64,000 bases of DNA, taken from NCBI RefSeq assembly GCF_949628215.1, contig NC_134276.1:135408125-135472124 (forward strand). The letters run 5' to 3'. Shown here piece after piece: positions 46,921-59,300 of the stretch. Numbering within the stretch: the first letter of the stretch is position 1; each line of letters begins with the position of its first letter. The DNA is from Phalacrocorax aristotelis (lineage: Eukaryota; Chordata; Aves; Suliformes; Phalacrocoracidae). The notes below the pieces were generated by a model, which saw nothing but the letters and a program-made list of their open reading frames with translations, was not told where the DNA came from and ran no database searches. Made by a program: the position numbers and the translations under genes.

Positions 46921-47639
46921 TCAGTGAGTGCAGTGGGATTCTTGGTTCAGATACAGGATGCTTGATGCTCTTTTTGCACAACTGGGACTCCTGTCCCTTT
47001 GAGCTATGCCAAATGGCAGAACTTGAGATTCACTGAGAGAAATCCAGGAAAGATATCCCTAAAACACATTCTCCTCCTGCACAGGCCAACACCTTGCAGG
47101 AGTTTTCTTCAGGAGCTTAGAGCTAACCACTTAAAATCTAGTAACAAAGCTCTAGAAAGCCTGTTGGTCTTCTCAGTTGTACTCACAGCAGGTGGAGGTG
47201 GCAGGAGAGACAGGGAAAACTCATTGCCAGTGCCTTGTCTGTGCCACCACCTACAAGCCAAACCACATGGGCCATGCAGAGAACCTTGAAATTAGGCTGC
47301 TGGGGCCCAAGTTGCTCTTGGGAATGGGATGGAGGCCAGGCAGCTTGAAGGCAGATTTTTAAAATCAGTTTGGTATCTGTACACGTTCATTAGTACCTAC
47401 TGGGATCCCAAGCCTTTAAAATCTTGCCCCCTTCAACTGACTGAAAACATTTCAGTTTTTGGCTACACAGCACATTTCTGACCAAGGTCCTAATGATGAG
47501 GAGCTGCTTGTGAGCGGTGTGGCTATTTGCCAAAAGAGTAGCCCTAGCTTCCTCTGCTGTATGCATTTCTGTACCTCTTTCTTGTAAGGTTTGTGTTCAA
47601 TGAGTCTGGCTCCCGGCCTGTTAGAACCAATGTAAAGTG

Positions 47640-48782
47640 TCATCTACCTGGACTTTAGTAAAGCCAGAGAAGCCTCCTAGAGAAGCTGGTAGCTCATGGC
47701 TTGGATAGGCATACTCTTTGCTGGGTAAAAAAACTGGCTGGATGGCCAAGCCCAGAGAGCTGAGGTGAACGGAGCTAAATCCAGCTGGTGGCTGGTCACG
47801 AGCAGGGTTCCCCAGTCTTGTCCGGGTTCCCCAGTCTGGGCCAGTCTTGTTTAATATCTTTATCAATGATGTGGATGAGGGGATTGAGTGCACCCTCAGT
47901 AAGTTTGCAGATGACAAGTTGGGTGGGAGTGTCATTCTGCTTGAAGGTAGGAAGGCTCTGCAGAGGGGTCTGGACAGACTGGATCAATAGGCCAAGGCCG
48001 ACTGTATGAGGTTCAACAAGGCTAAGCGCTGGGTCCTGCACTTTGGTCTCAAAAACCCCATGCAATGCTACGGGCTTGGGGAAGAGTAGCTGGGAAGCTG
48101 CTCGGTGGTGAAGGACCTGGGGTTGCTGTCTGACAGGCATCTGAACATGAGCCAGCAGTGTGCCTAGGTGGCCAAGAAGGCCAACAGCATCCTGCCTTGT
48201 ACCAGGAATAGTATGGCCAGCAGGAGTAGGGAAGTGATTGTGCCCCTGTACTTGGCACTGGTGAGGACATACCTTGACTATTGTGTTCAGTTTTGGGCCC
48301 CCCATACAAGAAGAGCATTGAGTTGCTGGAGCGTGTCCAGAGAAGGGCAACGAAGCTGGTGAAGGGTCTGGAGAACAAGTCTTATGAGGAGAGGCTGAGG
48401 GAACCAGGGTTGTTTAGTCTGGAGAAGAGGAGGCTGAGGGGAGACCTTATTGCTCTCTACAACTGCCTGAAAGGAGGTTGTAGTGAGGTGGGTGTTGGTC
48501 CCTTCTCCCATGTCACTAGCGATAGAACGAGATGAAATGGCTTCAAGCTGCATCAGGGGAGGTTTAGATTGGCTATAGGAAAAATTTCTTTACTGAAAGA
48601 GTGGTCAGGCATTGGAACAGGCTGCCCAGAGAGGTGGTGGAGTCGCCATTCCTGGAGGTATTTAGAAGGTGTAGATGTGGCACTTTGGGACATGGTTTAG
48701 GACACAAGGTACTGTTGGGTTGATGGTTGGACTTGATGATCTTAGAGGTCTTTTCCAACTTTAATAATTCTATGATTCTATC
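47640..48782 (+). mobile_element. CR1 retrotransposon, 5'-truncated, intact 3' end
   Basis: Plus-strand ORF2 RT remains: YLDFSKA at the start, [20 protein letters not shown] with ADD (catalytic palm motif kept), NMSQQCA, and [20 protein letters not shown]. It ends with the typical ATTCTATGATTCTAT repeat at 48768-48782. Several stops and an 18-bp-scale local duplication (TTCCCCAGTCT repeated near 47808-47836). Its last about 70 encoded residues differ from the copy at 15373-16570 by about one residue, so the two form a young inverted pair. Confidence 0.92.
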
Positions 48783-50165
48783 TTCAAAGAGGCTTTGACC
48801 ATCCCACATAGAAATCCTCTTGTCTGACAGTGAGGCAAATCTTCCTGGGTTGCATGTCTTTTGGGCAGGTAGAGCAACTTGTAGACATCAGATGGGGAAG
48901 GCAGGGCAAAAGCCTGGGCTGGGTTTCTTTGTGCAGTCCCCGGTGAAACTGGATATGCACTACTACCCCTTCCTTTCCTATGCAGATCACTGCAGGGCAG
49001 AATGAGGTCTGTAATGAAGGTTTGTTATCTCATTGCACTTGGATTTCTTAACTCCAAAGTTCCTGAGCTCACCAAACTTCTGATGATGACAGTAAGAGAG
49101 GGGAAGGACAGGCAGATAATGGTTTTATCCTGCACCCTTTTTCATCTGAAAATTGTGCTTTACATCCCCTAACACAGATCTCCATTCTTTGGAGTTTGGG
49201 TTAGGACTATAAGCAAGACAGATATTCTACTGCCACTTGCAAGGGTAATAATTACCAGAGGTATTGATCCTCCTGCTGCAGACCAAGGTGACTACAGTAC
49301 AGACAATGGTCAAAAGAAATTTCCCTTTATGATACAACATTGCCCATCATGGGTTTTCATGTGACGAAACCAGGAAGAGCTCCATCAAACAGCAATAATT
49401 TGATCTAGGTGTGCCAATGACCTGACCTGGAACAAGAACCAGCACAGGCAAAGCAAGACCCAGGCCACATCTGCTCTGCTGTGTGAGGGCAGCTGCTGCT
49501 CTGGAGAACTGGTTAATGAGTTACATGCTGTTAATGGGTTGAACTTTTGGCAGCTTCCCATCATGTCACTGTCCCTGATTCTGTCAGGGTGAAGGTCAGA
49601 TTGTCGTAGATGACTTGATTGTCCAGGCACTCTCTGGCCCCTTTTCCTGGCATTAGCTCTGGTGGAACCAGGAATGGAGAGTGTAAGAGAGCAGGGTGGG
49701 TGGAGGGGGAAGGTTTTCAGCATTTGCATTCCCTGTTTTCAGATCCTGCCTATGAGTGGGGGTTAGGCACACCCACACTCCTTTCCCAAACCCTAGCTCA
49801 ATCTCCTGCTCCCAGTTTGAAGGAAATCAGAATGCTCCTGCTCCTCCACCAGTCTCTGTGGCCAGCGCCGTGGCCAGCTCCTTCCAGGGAGACCTGCCAG
49901 AAATGAAGGTCTTCCCCTTATCCTCTGCTGTTAGCCCTGCTTTTCTTTAGCTACCACCTTTCCTCAGTTGTCTGCTGCCCTGCCCCAAAAGAGGGACAGC
50001 TCTGGCCTGCTGGGCACCCTCCCCTCCCTCTTCCCCCCAGTGCCTGGCCTTCTGCCCAGACTCAGAGCTGCCGGTTCCAGCTCCTCCTTACTGTCGCTCC
50101 CAGATTCTGGATGGGCCCTGGCCCCTAGCCCTTATCTCCTCCAGCCCCTGGACTGTTTGCAGAGG
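48783..50165. other. Upstream region of the plus-strand A2M-family gene
   Basis: No gene recognised. The last 600 bp becomes C/T-rich on the plus strand (CTCCTCC, CCCTCC runs) before the TATA box. Confidence 0.4.
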
Positions 50166-50169
50166 AGGG

Positions 50170-50175
50170 TATAAA
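50170..50175 (+). promoter_or_regulatory. TATA box of the A2M-family gene
   Basis: TATAAA in the context GGGTATAAAGGG, 94 bp upstream of the ATG at 50264. This predicts transcription starting near 50200 and a 5' UTR of about 60 bp. A strong TATA box suits a highly expressed secretory gene. Confidence 0.75.
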
Positions 50176-50263
50176 GGGGTTGACTCGGAGAGCCGAGGTG
50201 GAGTACAAGCAGCACTGGACCAGGCTGGGTGTCTGCTTGACTCACCACCTCCTGCTCTGCACC

Positions 50264-50352
50264 ATGGGGAAGGACGGGCTGCTCATGAAACCAAACATCT
50301 TCCTCCTTCTCCTCTTCTTCCTTCCTGGAGACACCTCGCCCACCACAGAGCC
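50264..50352 (+). CDS. A2M-family exon 1, signal peptide
   Basis: Encodes [20 protein letters not shown] then [11 protein letters not shown] Lys-containing n-region, a hydrophobic core of about 10 residues and a small-residue cleavage region make a secretion signal. Donor GTAAGC. Confidence 0.88.
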
Positions 50353-53300
50353 GTAAGCTGTGCAGGGGGGTTCTCTGAGCAGGCAGGAGACCTGGGTTCT
50401 ACTCCTGTCTGTTGCTCTTATCTTCTGCCCACTTTCTTTTACACAGGAATAAAGACACCAGGGCTGGGTAAAGTATCTTCTACAAACAGCAACTCCAGTG
50501 CTTCAGGGGCACCCAAAAGAGTCTGTGACCTGAGATATGAGTAAAATTTCAGAAAGAAAACAGAAAAACTAAAAAAGAAGGGAAAGGTTTATAAGAATGC
50601 CTTTTGCTGCTTCAGAGAATTTCAGAGCATTTCAACAAAATTTTCTGCACCGATTTGCCTTTTAAGGCAACTTTTTGTAACTGTTTACACATTCAGTTTT
50701 TCTTAAGAAACAGACTTTTTTGAAAAGGCAATGAAAGGTTTCATTTTGGGCTGACTACCCTACTCCCAGGCTGAAATGCCCAGGAGATGGGAGTGTTTTT
50801 TTGATTGATAATGAGGAAAAAAGGGAACAAATAAGAGACGTGGCATGACCAGACATGGCTTTTACTTTTGAATTCACATTTTTCAGCTCAGCCAATGGAA
50901 GGAAAATTTCCTTCTCACCCAGGGTTATGTGGCACTGTAAGGCTGTGACTGTTAAGGTCTGTGAGGGTATATTATGTTTCCTCGCTTCTTCACCCCCTTT
51001 TGCCCTGTTTGTATGTGACAGGAGTGTGTGTTCTGTGCACGTGTGCATGTGTATGGCAGGAGCAGCGCATGAGGAATCCTGACATCCCAGAGACTTTCTT
51101 CTTTGGCTTTTTGGCAATGTCTTTTCCTCCCCAGCAAAGCAAGGCTGTGCTGCTGCAGCGGTTTCATCAAATGCAGGGTAAGCAGACAGCAGAGTTGGGA
51201 TCTGAGGGGCCAGAGCTTTCTCCCTGCAGACCAACTGATGGACATAAAGGTGCCAGAACTTCCCCTACCACTAAAGGCAATGCCTTACCTTACTGCTGAG
51301 TTTTCAAGGGCTCTTTTCTCAGCTGCTTGCTGTTCTGGGGATGCCCGTCAGAGGCCAGTCCTTGCCCACCCAAAAGGGAGCACTGTTGCCATTAGGCAGA
51401 TCAGGTTTGATTCCCAGATGCAGTGCTGGGCACGGGAACACAACTGGCAGGTTGCTCCACTGGGAGGGAGGCTGCATAGGGCTGAGCAGGGACCAGGGGC
51501 TTGCTTCCCTGAAAACCTGAAATTTGCTCCACTGTTTTTTGCTTAAGATCTGGCACCACGCTGTGGTAGTTTTGGGTCTCTGTGAAGAATGAGAGTAATG
51601 CTGGAGATGGTTTGCAGCGTGTAGTCAATGGCATTTTTTTCACTAGGCACCAACACTTGTGTGGCTCCTGAATCCTACTAACAGCGCCTAGTAAAGGTGA
51701 CAATCGATTTTTCCCCACTGGTGTTATTCAGGGTGCCAGAAGGAAGTGCTGCTGGAAAAACATATCCCTTCCAGACATTTGCATTGAGGATTTCCTGTGG
51801 TATTTTACTTTTGAGACTGGCCCCTCTGCTTTCCCCTGCTGTTACAGATGTGCTGAAAGTCTTGTTACACTCCTAGAAAATACATCTCTCTCCCTGTACT
51901 GCGAAGGCTGTAGTCATCAGATAGGTTTATTTGCTTTTTTTTTTTTTTGTGCAGCTCCTGTTATCTGTTCCTGTTCCTCTGACCTGTCCTTCTCCCCTGT
52001 TCCTAGGCAGTATATGGTGCTACTGCCCTTTCTGATACACACTGATACTCCTGAGAAAGTCTGTGTACAGCTGACCCACCTGAATGAGTCTGTGACACTG
52101 AGCGCCACACTTGAGCATCAAGGGGAAAACAGGAGCTTGATTAATGACGTGGTGTCGGAGAAGGATGTGTTCACCTGCATCCCGTTCTCTGTGAGTATCT
52201 CATCCTTGTGGGATGATCCCTTATGCCAGGGGTAAACTGTAAGGGTACTGAGTAGTAATGAACAGAGTAACACTGTGTAGGTATTCACTTCCCTCTTGGC
52301 CAAAGGTATGTTCATGTCCATCCTCAACACACTCTCACTGCTGAGATCTCTTTAGCATGCCACCTGAATGGGCAATGCTGAATCCTGGAAAGCCAGCCCC
52401 TCTCTAGGACGGGAGAAAGAAGAGGTTTTAGTACTGATGCTCCTGATGGCTGGCTGGTGAACAGCTTCTCCAGCTGCCTCTCCACATCATCCTTTGACAG
52501 CCACAGATTGTCACCTGAGTGCCTTCAAATTGGGGTACAGCTTTTAGACCTCAGATACTTTTTGCCTTGTGGATATAGAACACCGAAATACTGTGAGAAC
52601 ATAAAGCTGTGATTTCCCTCTGTCCGAAGAAGAGAACGAAGCAGGACATCCATAGCTTAACGTAATCGATAGCCCCAGTGACTATAACAAGTTGCAGGCA
52701 ACTAGGAAACTTGGTCATCTGGCTCAGAGCACAGGTTACATCTTTCGCCTGAAGGCTGAAGAACTGGCCTTCAGGACACTGAGCAGGTTGGCGTCTGTGC
52801 CTGGGTTTGTCAGATATAGGCTGGAGATTGAATTTTGTCATTTGGAGAGAGATGTATAGAGATTTGGCATGTTTGGTTTAGAAAAGGAAATGTTCTGCAA
52901 GGTTTGGGGACGTTATCTGAAAGAGGAGGGAGATTATTCCCTTGCCCCTGTCAATGTCAAAAGGAAAAGGACAGAAAAATTTTGGTGGGGGCAGTAAGAA
53001 TTTCTTAAAATTGAGTGGCAGGGCTGGGAGTTCCTTTGCTGCACAATACTTGCACAATCACTGCACAGCAGTAGGAAAGAGCAGGAATATGGGACAAGTA
53101 AAGATCAGTCTCTTTTTCCTGATAATATTTTCCCTCACCTCTGTGTTGGGTTCATCAGGATTATATTGGATCTCTTATTTTATGAAGGCCAATTCAGCTC
53201 AGGAAGCCTTTAATGTTGGTCCATAACATAGTTGCCTTCTTACTCTCCAGCTTCCAAAATCAAATAGTCAGCCACCAGCCACGTTTATCACTGTGACGGT

Positions 53301-56300
53301 GAAGGGGGCGACACTGCATTTCAGGAGCCGCAAGTCGGTGCTGGTCAAGAATTCTGAGAGCTTGGTCTTTGTCCAGACAGACAAACCCATCTACAAGCCT
53401 GGACAGACAGGTACCGGGGAAGGGGTGGAGATTTGCATTTGAAGCAAAAATATGTCCTAAAACTGTGTGACTGTGCTGGCCAGTTGTCAAGTGCTTTCAG
53501 CGGGGGTCAGAAGTGCAGTCTCGTGGCTGAGGCTTATGTTTTTAATGCCCCGTATGGGAAAAATTGGGGAACGTTAAGGTACATGCATGTATCTTGGGCA
53601 CCTGCACACACTGCCTCTGTCACTGAGAGCTCTGTTGTTGTGGTCCATGCAGTTAGGGTTTGCATTAAAATCAGAGAAAGGCTGGGTATTTGTCCTATAG
53701 AGAACAGGGCCAAAATTCAGACTAAGTCATGAAATAGCTTTCAAAGTGGCAGCTGATTTTGCTCAATGAAGACAGAGAGAACTATATAAACCATTTATTT
53801 CTTCTGGGCCGTTGATCTCCTAAATTAGGCCTGGACAGGAACTGGTGTTCTAAAAGAGACACTGAATTCTCTATCCATGCAGAGCCAACACAAACTTGCG
53901 GCCAAGTGCTGAAGTAATTGGCTTGCATTCATCCTTCCTAAGAAGTCAGTCTAGTTACAACAGAACTAGAAGACCCATGTGAATTCCAATGTAAAAATGT
54001 ATCCTTGCAAAGCAGACAAAGTCAACTTAAATTTAACTTTGGTCCTGATTGATGAGATTCTGAAGCCCATGATCAGCAAGGTGTTCACGCTGCCGTGGGT
54101 TTGCTGCGAACATCCTCTTATTAATGTAATTTGTTACATGGGTAAGCTTCTAGCAGGGCTTAACTTTCTAGTGAATGGAATTTCTTTAGGAGGGAACGGC
54201 TCTGTTCTCTGTTGTACCATTTGTTTTTGCAACTGATGCTTTTGGGTTGGTGACTGCACTGTGGAACCTCACTGTCTGCCTTCCTCCACCAGTCCTGTTC
54301 AGAATTGTTTCTCTGGATAAAGACTTCCGTCCCTTGAATGAGGTGGTAAGTACGATACTTCCTTTTTGCTAGTTATTTGGCCTTAAGTCATCTACATGGG
54401 GAAAGGGAGGAAAGAAGTGTCTCTGGGGGAGAGCTCTCAGTACACTGAGATAGTTGTACAATTCCTGGGTTACCTCAGGTCCTGTTAACAGGATCTGCTC
54501 TTCAAATTTCTGCGTAAGGCTGCCTTCTGTGTTCTTGGAAAGGTTTGTCAAACTGCAAATGAACGGTGCTGGTGAAAACACCTCAGCGGTGAGCAAGTGT
54601 GCATTATCACAGTGTACACCTGCTCTTACTAGAGTAAGAGCAGATCATACAGAGTTAGTAATTTCAGCTGACTTTTCTGCCTGAGATGAAGGATTGCCCC
54701 CTGTCTTGATGTACCTCAAAATGCTCTTGCTCCACACCAGGGACTTTCTTCCTTACTCCATTGGGTGATCAGCTTGTTCCCTGAAATGTGGTCATAGCCC
54801 TGGTCATTTGACTGTGTTGCTTGCCCTCTGTCTAAAGGTGAATTCTAAACATGCTGTTTCCTTTCTTCTCCTTCCAGTTTCCGCTGGTCTATATCGAGGT
54901 ACGTACAAACATTCAATTCGTGCTCACATCTATCACACCTCAGCCGGGGCAGCATAACTACCAGTTGCCTCAAGACGATTCTTGTCTTTTTTATTTATGA
55001 AGCAGGTCCATAACATTAATTAATTGAAATATACAGAGCTTTAACTCATATGGTGGCAGCCATGTACTCTGGGCCCAGGTTACAGCTCCTTCTATTGTGC
55101 AGCCCAGGGATCCCCACACAACTCTGCTAGCGCCCCCCACTCCTACCCTGCAGCCTCCTGAAACACAGGGGCTGGCCCTCCCCTCACTGCTTTTGCTAGT
55201 GCTTTTTAGTTCTCATTGCAAACTCCCACTGTTCTCACAATCTCCTTGTGGTCTCATTATCTGTAGGACCCAAAGAAGAACCGTCTGTACCAGTGGGCAA
55301 AGGCAGAGTTAAAGGGGGGGTTAATCCAGCTGTCCTTCAACCTCACCTCTGAACCTATGCAAGGGACCTACACGGTGGTGGCACAGAAGGCCTCTGGGAA
55401 GAAAATTCAACATCCTTTCTCTGTGGAGGAGTATGGTAACTGTTGCTGCAGTTTCAAGTTCCTAACAGCTAGTCTTGTGGGGCATGAAAGCTTAACTGAA
55501 CAGGGTGGTAGAACTGGCCAGGATGTCCAGCATGGCTGGGAAAATGTCTCTGTGTCCTCTCCCTCCCAAGCACCATGCCTTTCTGAGGAGTGAAGACTGA
55601 AGGACTTGAGCGACCTGTCTCCACTCCCTCCCTAAGCCCCAGGCCAAGCAGTGCAGCTCTTCTGACTGCCCAGCTCAGCAGGGCTCCCATCAGGAGGAGC
55701 AAGTGTCTTGGATCAGTCTGTGCTGGCAACTACAAGTCTCACCTCCTTTCAGACGTGACTTAAGGCCACAGCCTCATCTCCGGCTGGCTACACACCCGTC
55801 AAGTGTCACACTATGAGTCTGGGTCTCCCCTGCCTGAGGCCCAAAGCGCTGAGCTTTTGCTGTAGGCTGGGGCTGTCTGTAAATTAAGATCTTGCCTGTA
55901 CTCCCCCACAAGCTAAGCCTGTAGGCCCTATTATGCCTTAGTGCCTTAACCTCTCTCTGGTACTCTTCACCCCCGTGCCAGTTCCATCTGCTTGGCTAGA
56001 AAATGGTATCCCAATACAGAGCCGTGCATGGTCACAACCAACATAGCTTCCCAGCCCAGCAAGCCAGCTGCAGACCTTGTTACACGGTCTGACATGATGT
56101 GGCTCGTGCAGCAGAGCTGAGTTCTGGAAGATGAGCCTGGAAGTCCTTTGACCTCTTTCAGCTGTGCCCTGAATCCCTCCTAGTTCTCCCAAGACAGTCA
56201 CCATCCACTTCCCCTCCTGCAGCTGGGTTTGGATGTGATGTCACCCTGTGCTAAGTCACCAGGGAAGCTATGGGGTCTTCCTACTTTGCAAATGGGAAAG

Positions 56301-59300
56301 ACCTACAGGCTTTGGAAATGCAGAGGCTGGGCTGCAGACCCAGCTCTGTATGTTTATGAGAGACCTCTATTGACTGAGGTCTCTATTTTACTATATTTTG
56401 CTGTGGGACTGATCACCCATGTGTTATCTAAGAAGCTGCTGTATTTTAATAGCTGGTGTAATAATCCTGTCTTCGTATGTTATTCCCCACCACATAGACT
56501 GTTCTCCTTTGTTCTGCTGCAGTGCTGCCAAAATTTGAAGTGACAGTAAAAATGCCCAAGGTGATCACCATTCTTGATGAGAAGGTGAAGGTGACAGTTT
56601 GTGGCCTGTGAGTGTCATTCTTTCAAGTCCTTCTTGGTTTCAGGTTTTTCTTCAGCTGCTGCTGAAAATCCAGTTGGTAGACTGAGATATGATGCCTCAC
56701 TATCTTTCTCAATCCTTTTGGGGTCCCAGGACCAGACTACATCTACCATTAGACAAAAGGCAACAATTATTGCTTGGGGCACTCTATATGTAACATGCAG
56801 AAACATATTCTTCTGTTTTCTGGGAGGGTATTTTTTGAATAGAGGATTTAAGACCAGCTGCAGTGCTATGGAAGAGGTCATCAGTTTAGTTTCCCTGGGA
56901 ACAATGTTTTAACTGTGGCTTCTGCTCATCGTTGCTGAGGGGAAACCCTAAGTGCTGCAGATGCCCTCTTTGGGCAACCTCACTCGATTCCGCATGGCAT
57001 GTTCCGTGCATCCTGCAGGGGCAGCCATGACTCAGGCTGAAGGGCAAGCCAAAAGACCCCGAGCACATGCACAGACAAACCAGTGCCATCAGAACTGGGC
57101 GGTGGGGTGGATACTTGCAATATGTTCTCCAAGGTGAGGGGTGCTCTCAACTAAATCATCATTAGGGTAAATGATATCTGCAGGCTTGTATGTTATCCCA
57201 GGGATGCAATCAGGACTATAAGCTTCAGTGCTCCTGCCCCTGTTGCCAAGTTGATCCTAAAATGTTACCGTTTTTCTTTCTGCTTTGTATTTCCTCTGTT
57301 GATGATGCTGTGTCCTGGAGGGAGCTCTAGGGAAGAGTCCTGGCTCCACTATAGGTGAGCTAGTAATTTTTCTCCATCCCTCTTACATTCCTAATGTCTG
57401 TGTTTTTCTCCCAATCCTCTCTGCTGGTAGATACACATTTGGGAAGCCTGTTCCTGGCCTTGTGAGCTTCCGTGTCTGCCGGAAGTTTGAACAAGCAGCC
57501 ACCAGCTGCTACGGTGAAGAGGCGAAGGCAGTGTGCGACGAGTTCTCTGGACAGGTGAGTCAGGATTGCTCTTGTGGGTAGAGTGAGAGGAGAAAATGTT
57601 TTCCTGAGCATGCCTGGTAGGCACAGGCTTGCTCTGACGGAGTATGAGTGTGAGGAGGGGAGACAGTTCATGTATTTTAAGGAAGCCTGAAGAAGGAGAG
57701 AAGATTGGGTGCAAGATGAAGTGTGAAAGGTAAAAATAGGGGGAAGGTCTGTGCAGTAAGAAAGATGTGTGCAAAGGCAAGAAGCTGAAGGGGAAGGAAG
57801 AGATGAAAGAAACAAAAAAAACGGTCAGATGGAGTATAGGGAGTGTAAGAAAGAAGTGATAGGAAAGGCATGAGCGATGAGAGCAGAGCTGGAGCTGGCT
57901 TATATTAGAGGCAGTGCGTGGGATGCGAAGTTGGTATTAGAAGCAGGAAAGGAGCAGAAACCAGGGGAGGGGTGATGCAGTTTGGCATAACGGAAATGAA
58001 TATGGATTTAGCAGCAGTGGTTAAGACAGGCAGGAAAAAACTATCACTTTTTCACTCTTCAGACTGGCAAACCTACAAAGAGCAAAACTGAATGGTGTTT
58101 GGAGCATGGAAAGGTGCAACGGGGCTAGCTTAATTGACAGAAACTGAGGTAATAGCAATCGTGGAAATATGCCGGGACAAGAAAGCAAGTAGAAGACATG
58201 CCTATGGTCATAGAATCATAGAACGGTTTGGGTTGGAAGGGACCTTTAGAGGTCATCTAGTCCAACCCCCCTGCAGTGAGCAGGGACATCTTCAAGTCGA
58301 TCAGGTTGCTCAAAGCCCCGTCCAACCTGACCTTGAATGTTTCTAGGGATGAGGCCTCCACAACCTCTCTGGGCAACCTGTGCCACCACTTCACCACCCT
58401 CACTGTAAAAATTTTTTCCTTATATCCAGTCTAAATCTACCTTCCTTTGGTTTAAAGCCATTACCCCTTGTCCTGTCACAACAGGCCTTGCTAAAGAGAT
58501 TATCCTTATCCTTCCTATAGTTCCCCTTTAAGTACTGAAAGGCCACAACAAGGTGTCCCCGCAGCCTTCTCTTCTCCAGGATGAACAACCCCAGCTCTCT
58601 CAGCCTGTCCTCACAAGAGAGGTGCTCCAGCCCTCGGATCATTTTTGTGGCCCTCCTCTGGACCCTCTCCAACAGGTCCACGTCCTTCCTGTGCTGAGGG
58701 CTCCAGAGCTGGATGCAGTACTCCCGGCGGGGTCTCACCAGAACAGAGTAGAGGGGCAGAATCACCTCCCTCGCCCTGCTGGCCACGCTGCTTTTGATGC
58801 AGCCCAGGACAAGTTGGCCTTCTGGGCTGCGACTGCTCATGTCCAGCTTTTCATCCACCAGTACCCCCAAGTCCTTCTCTGCAGGGCTGCTCTCCATCCC
58901 TTTATCCCCCAGCCCGTATTGATATCCTGGGTTGCCCCCACCCAGGTGCAGGAGTCCTTGGGGTCTGCTACAGTATGATCCCCACTATTGCCTCTGCCAC
59001 TGCTGTTGTTATACATGCTTACAGAAAATATGAACACTGTGGTGCTAACCTCTGTTCCAGGCATCTCTTCCCTTTTCTGTGGAGACCTGCCTTTTACATG
59101 AAGATGCTGAAGAGAGGTGGCAAGCTTTGGCAATACTTTTCCAGCAATCATCATCTTTCTACACATACACAGGCTTTGGTTTATGTATCACTTTTACAGC
59201 TTGCACATTTTCAGTCAGCAGTTATATTCTAGTGTTCCTGACGCCTGGCAAGCAATTCCTGCATGGCATACACTTGAATAATACCCTGTGCTTCTGTATC

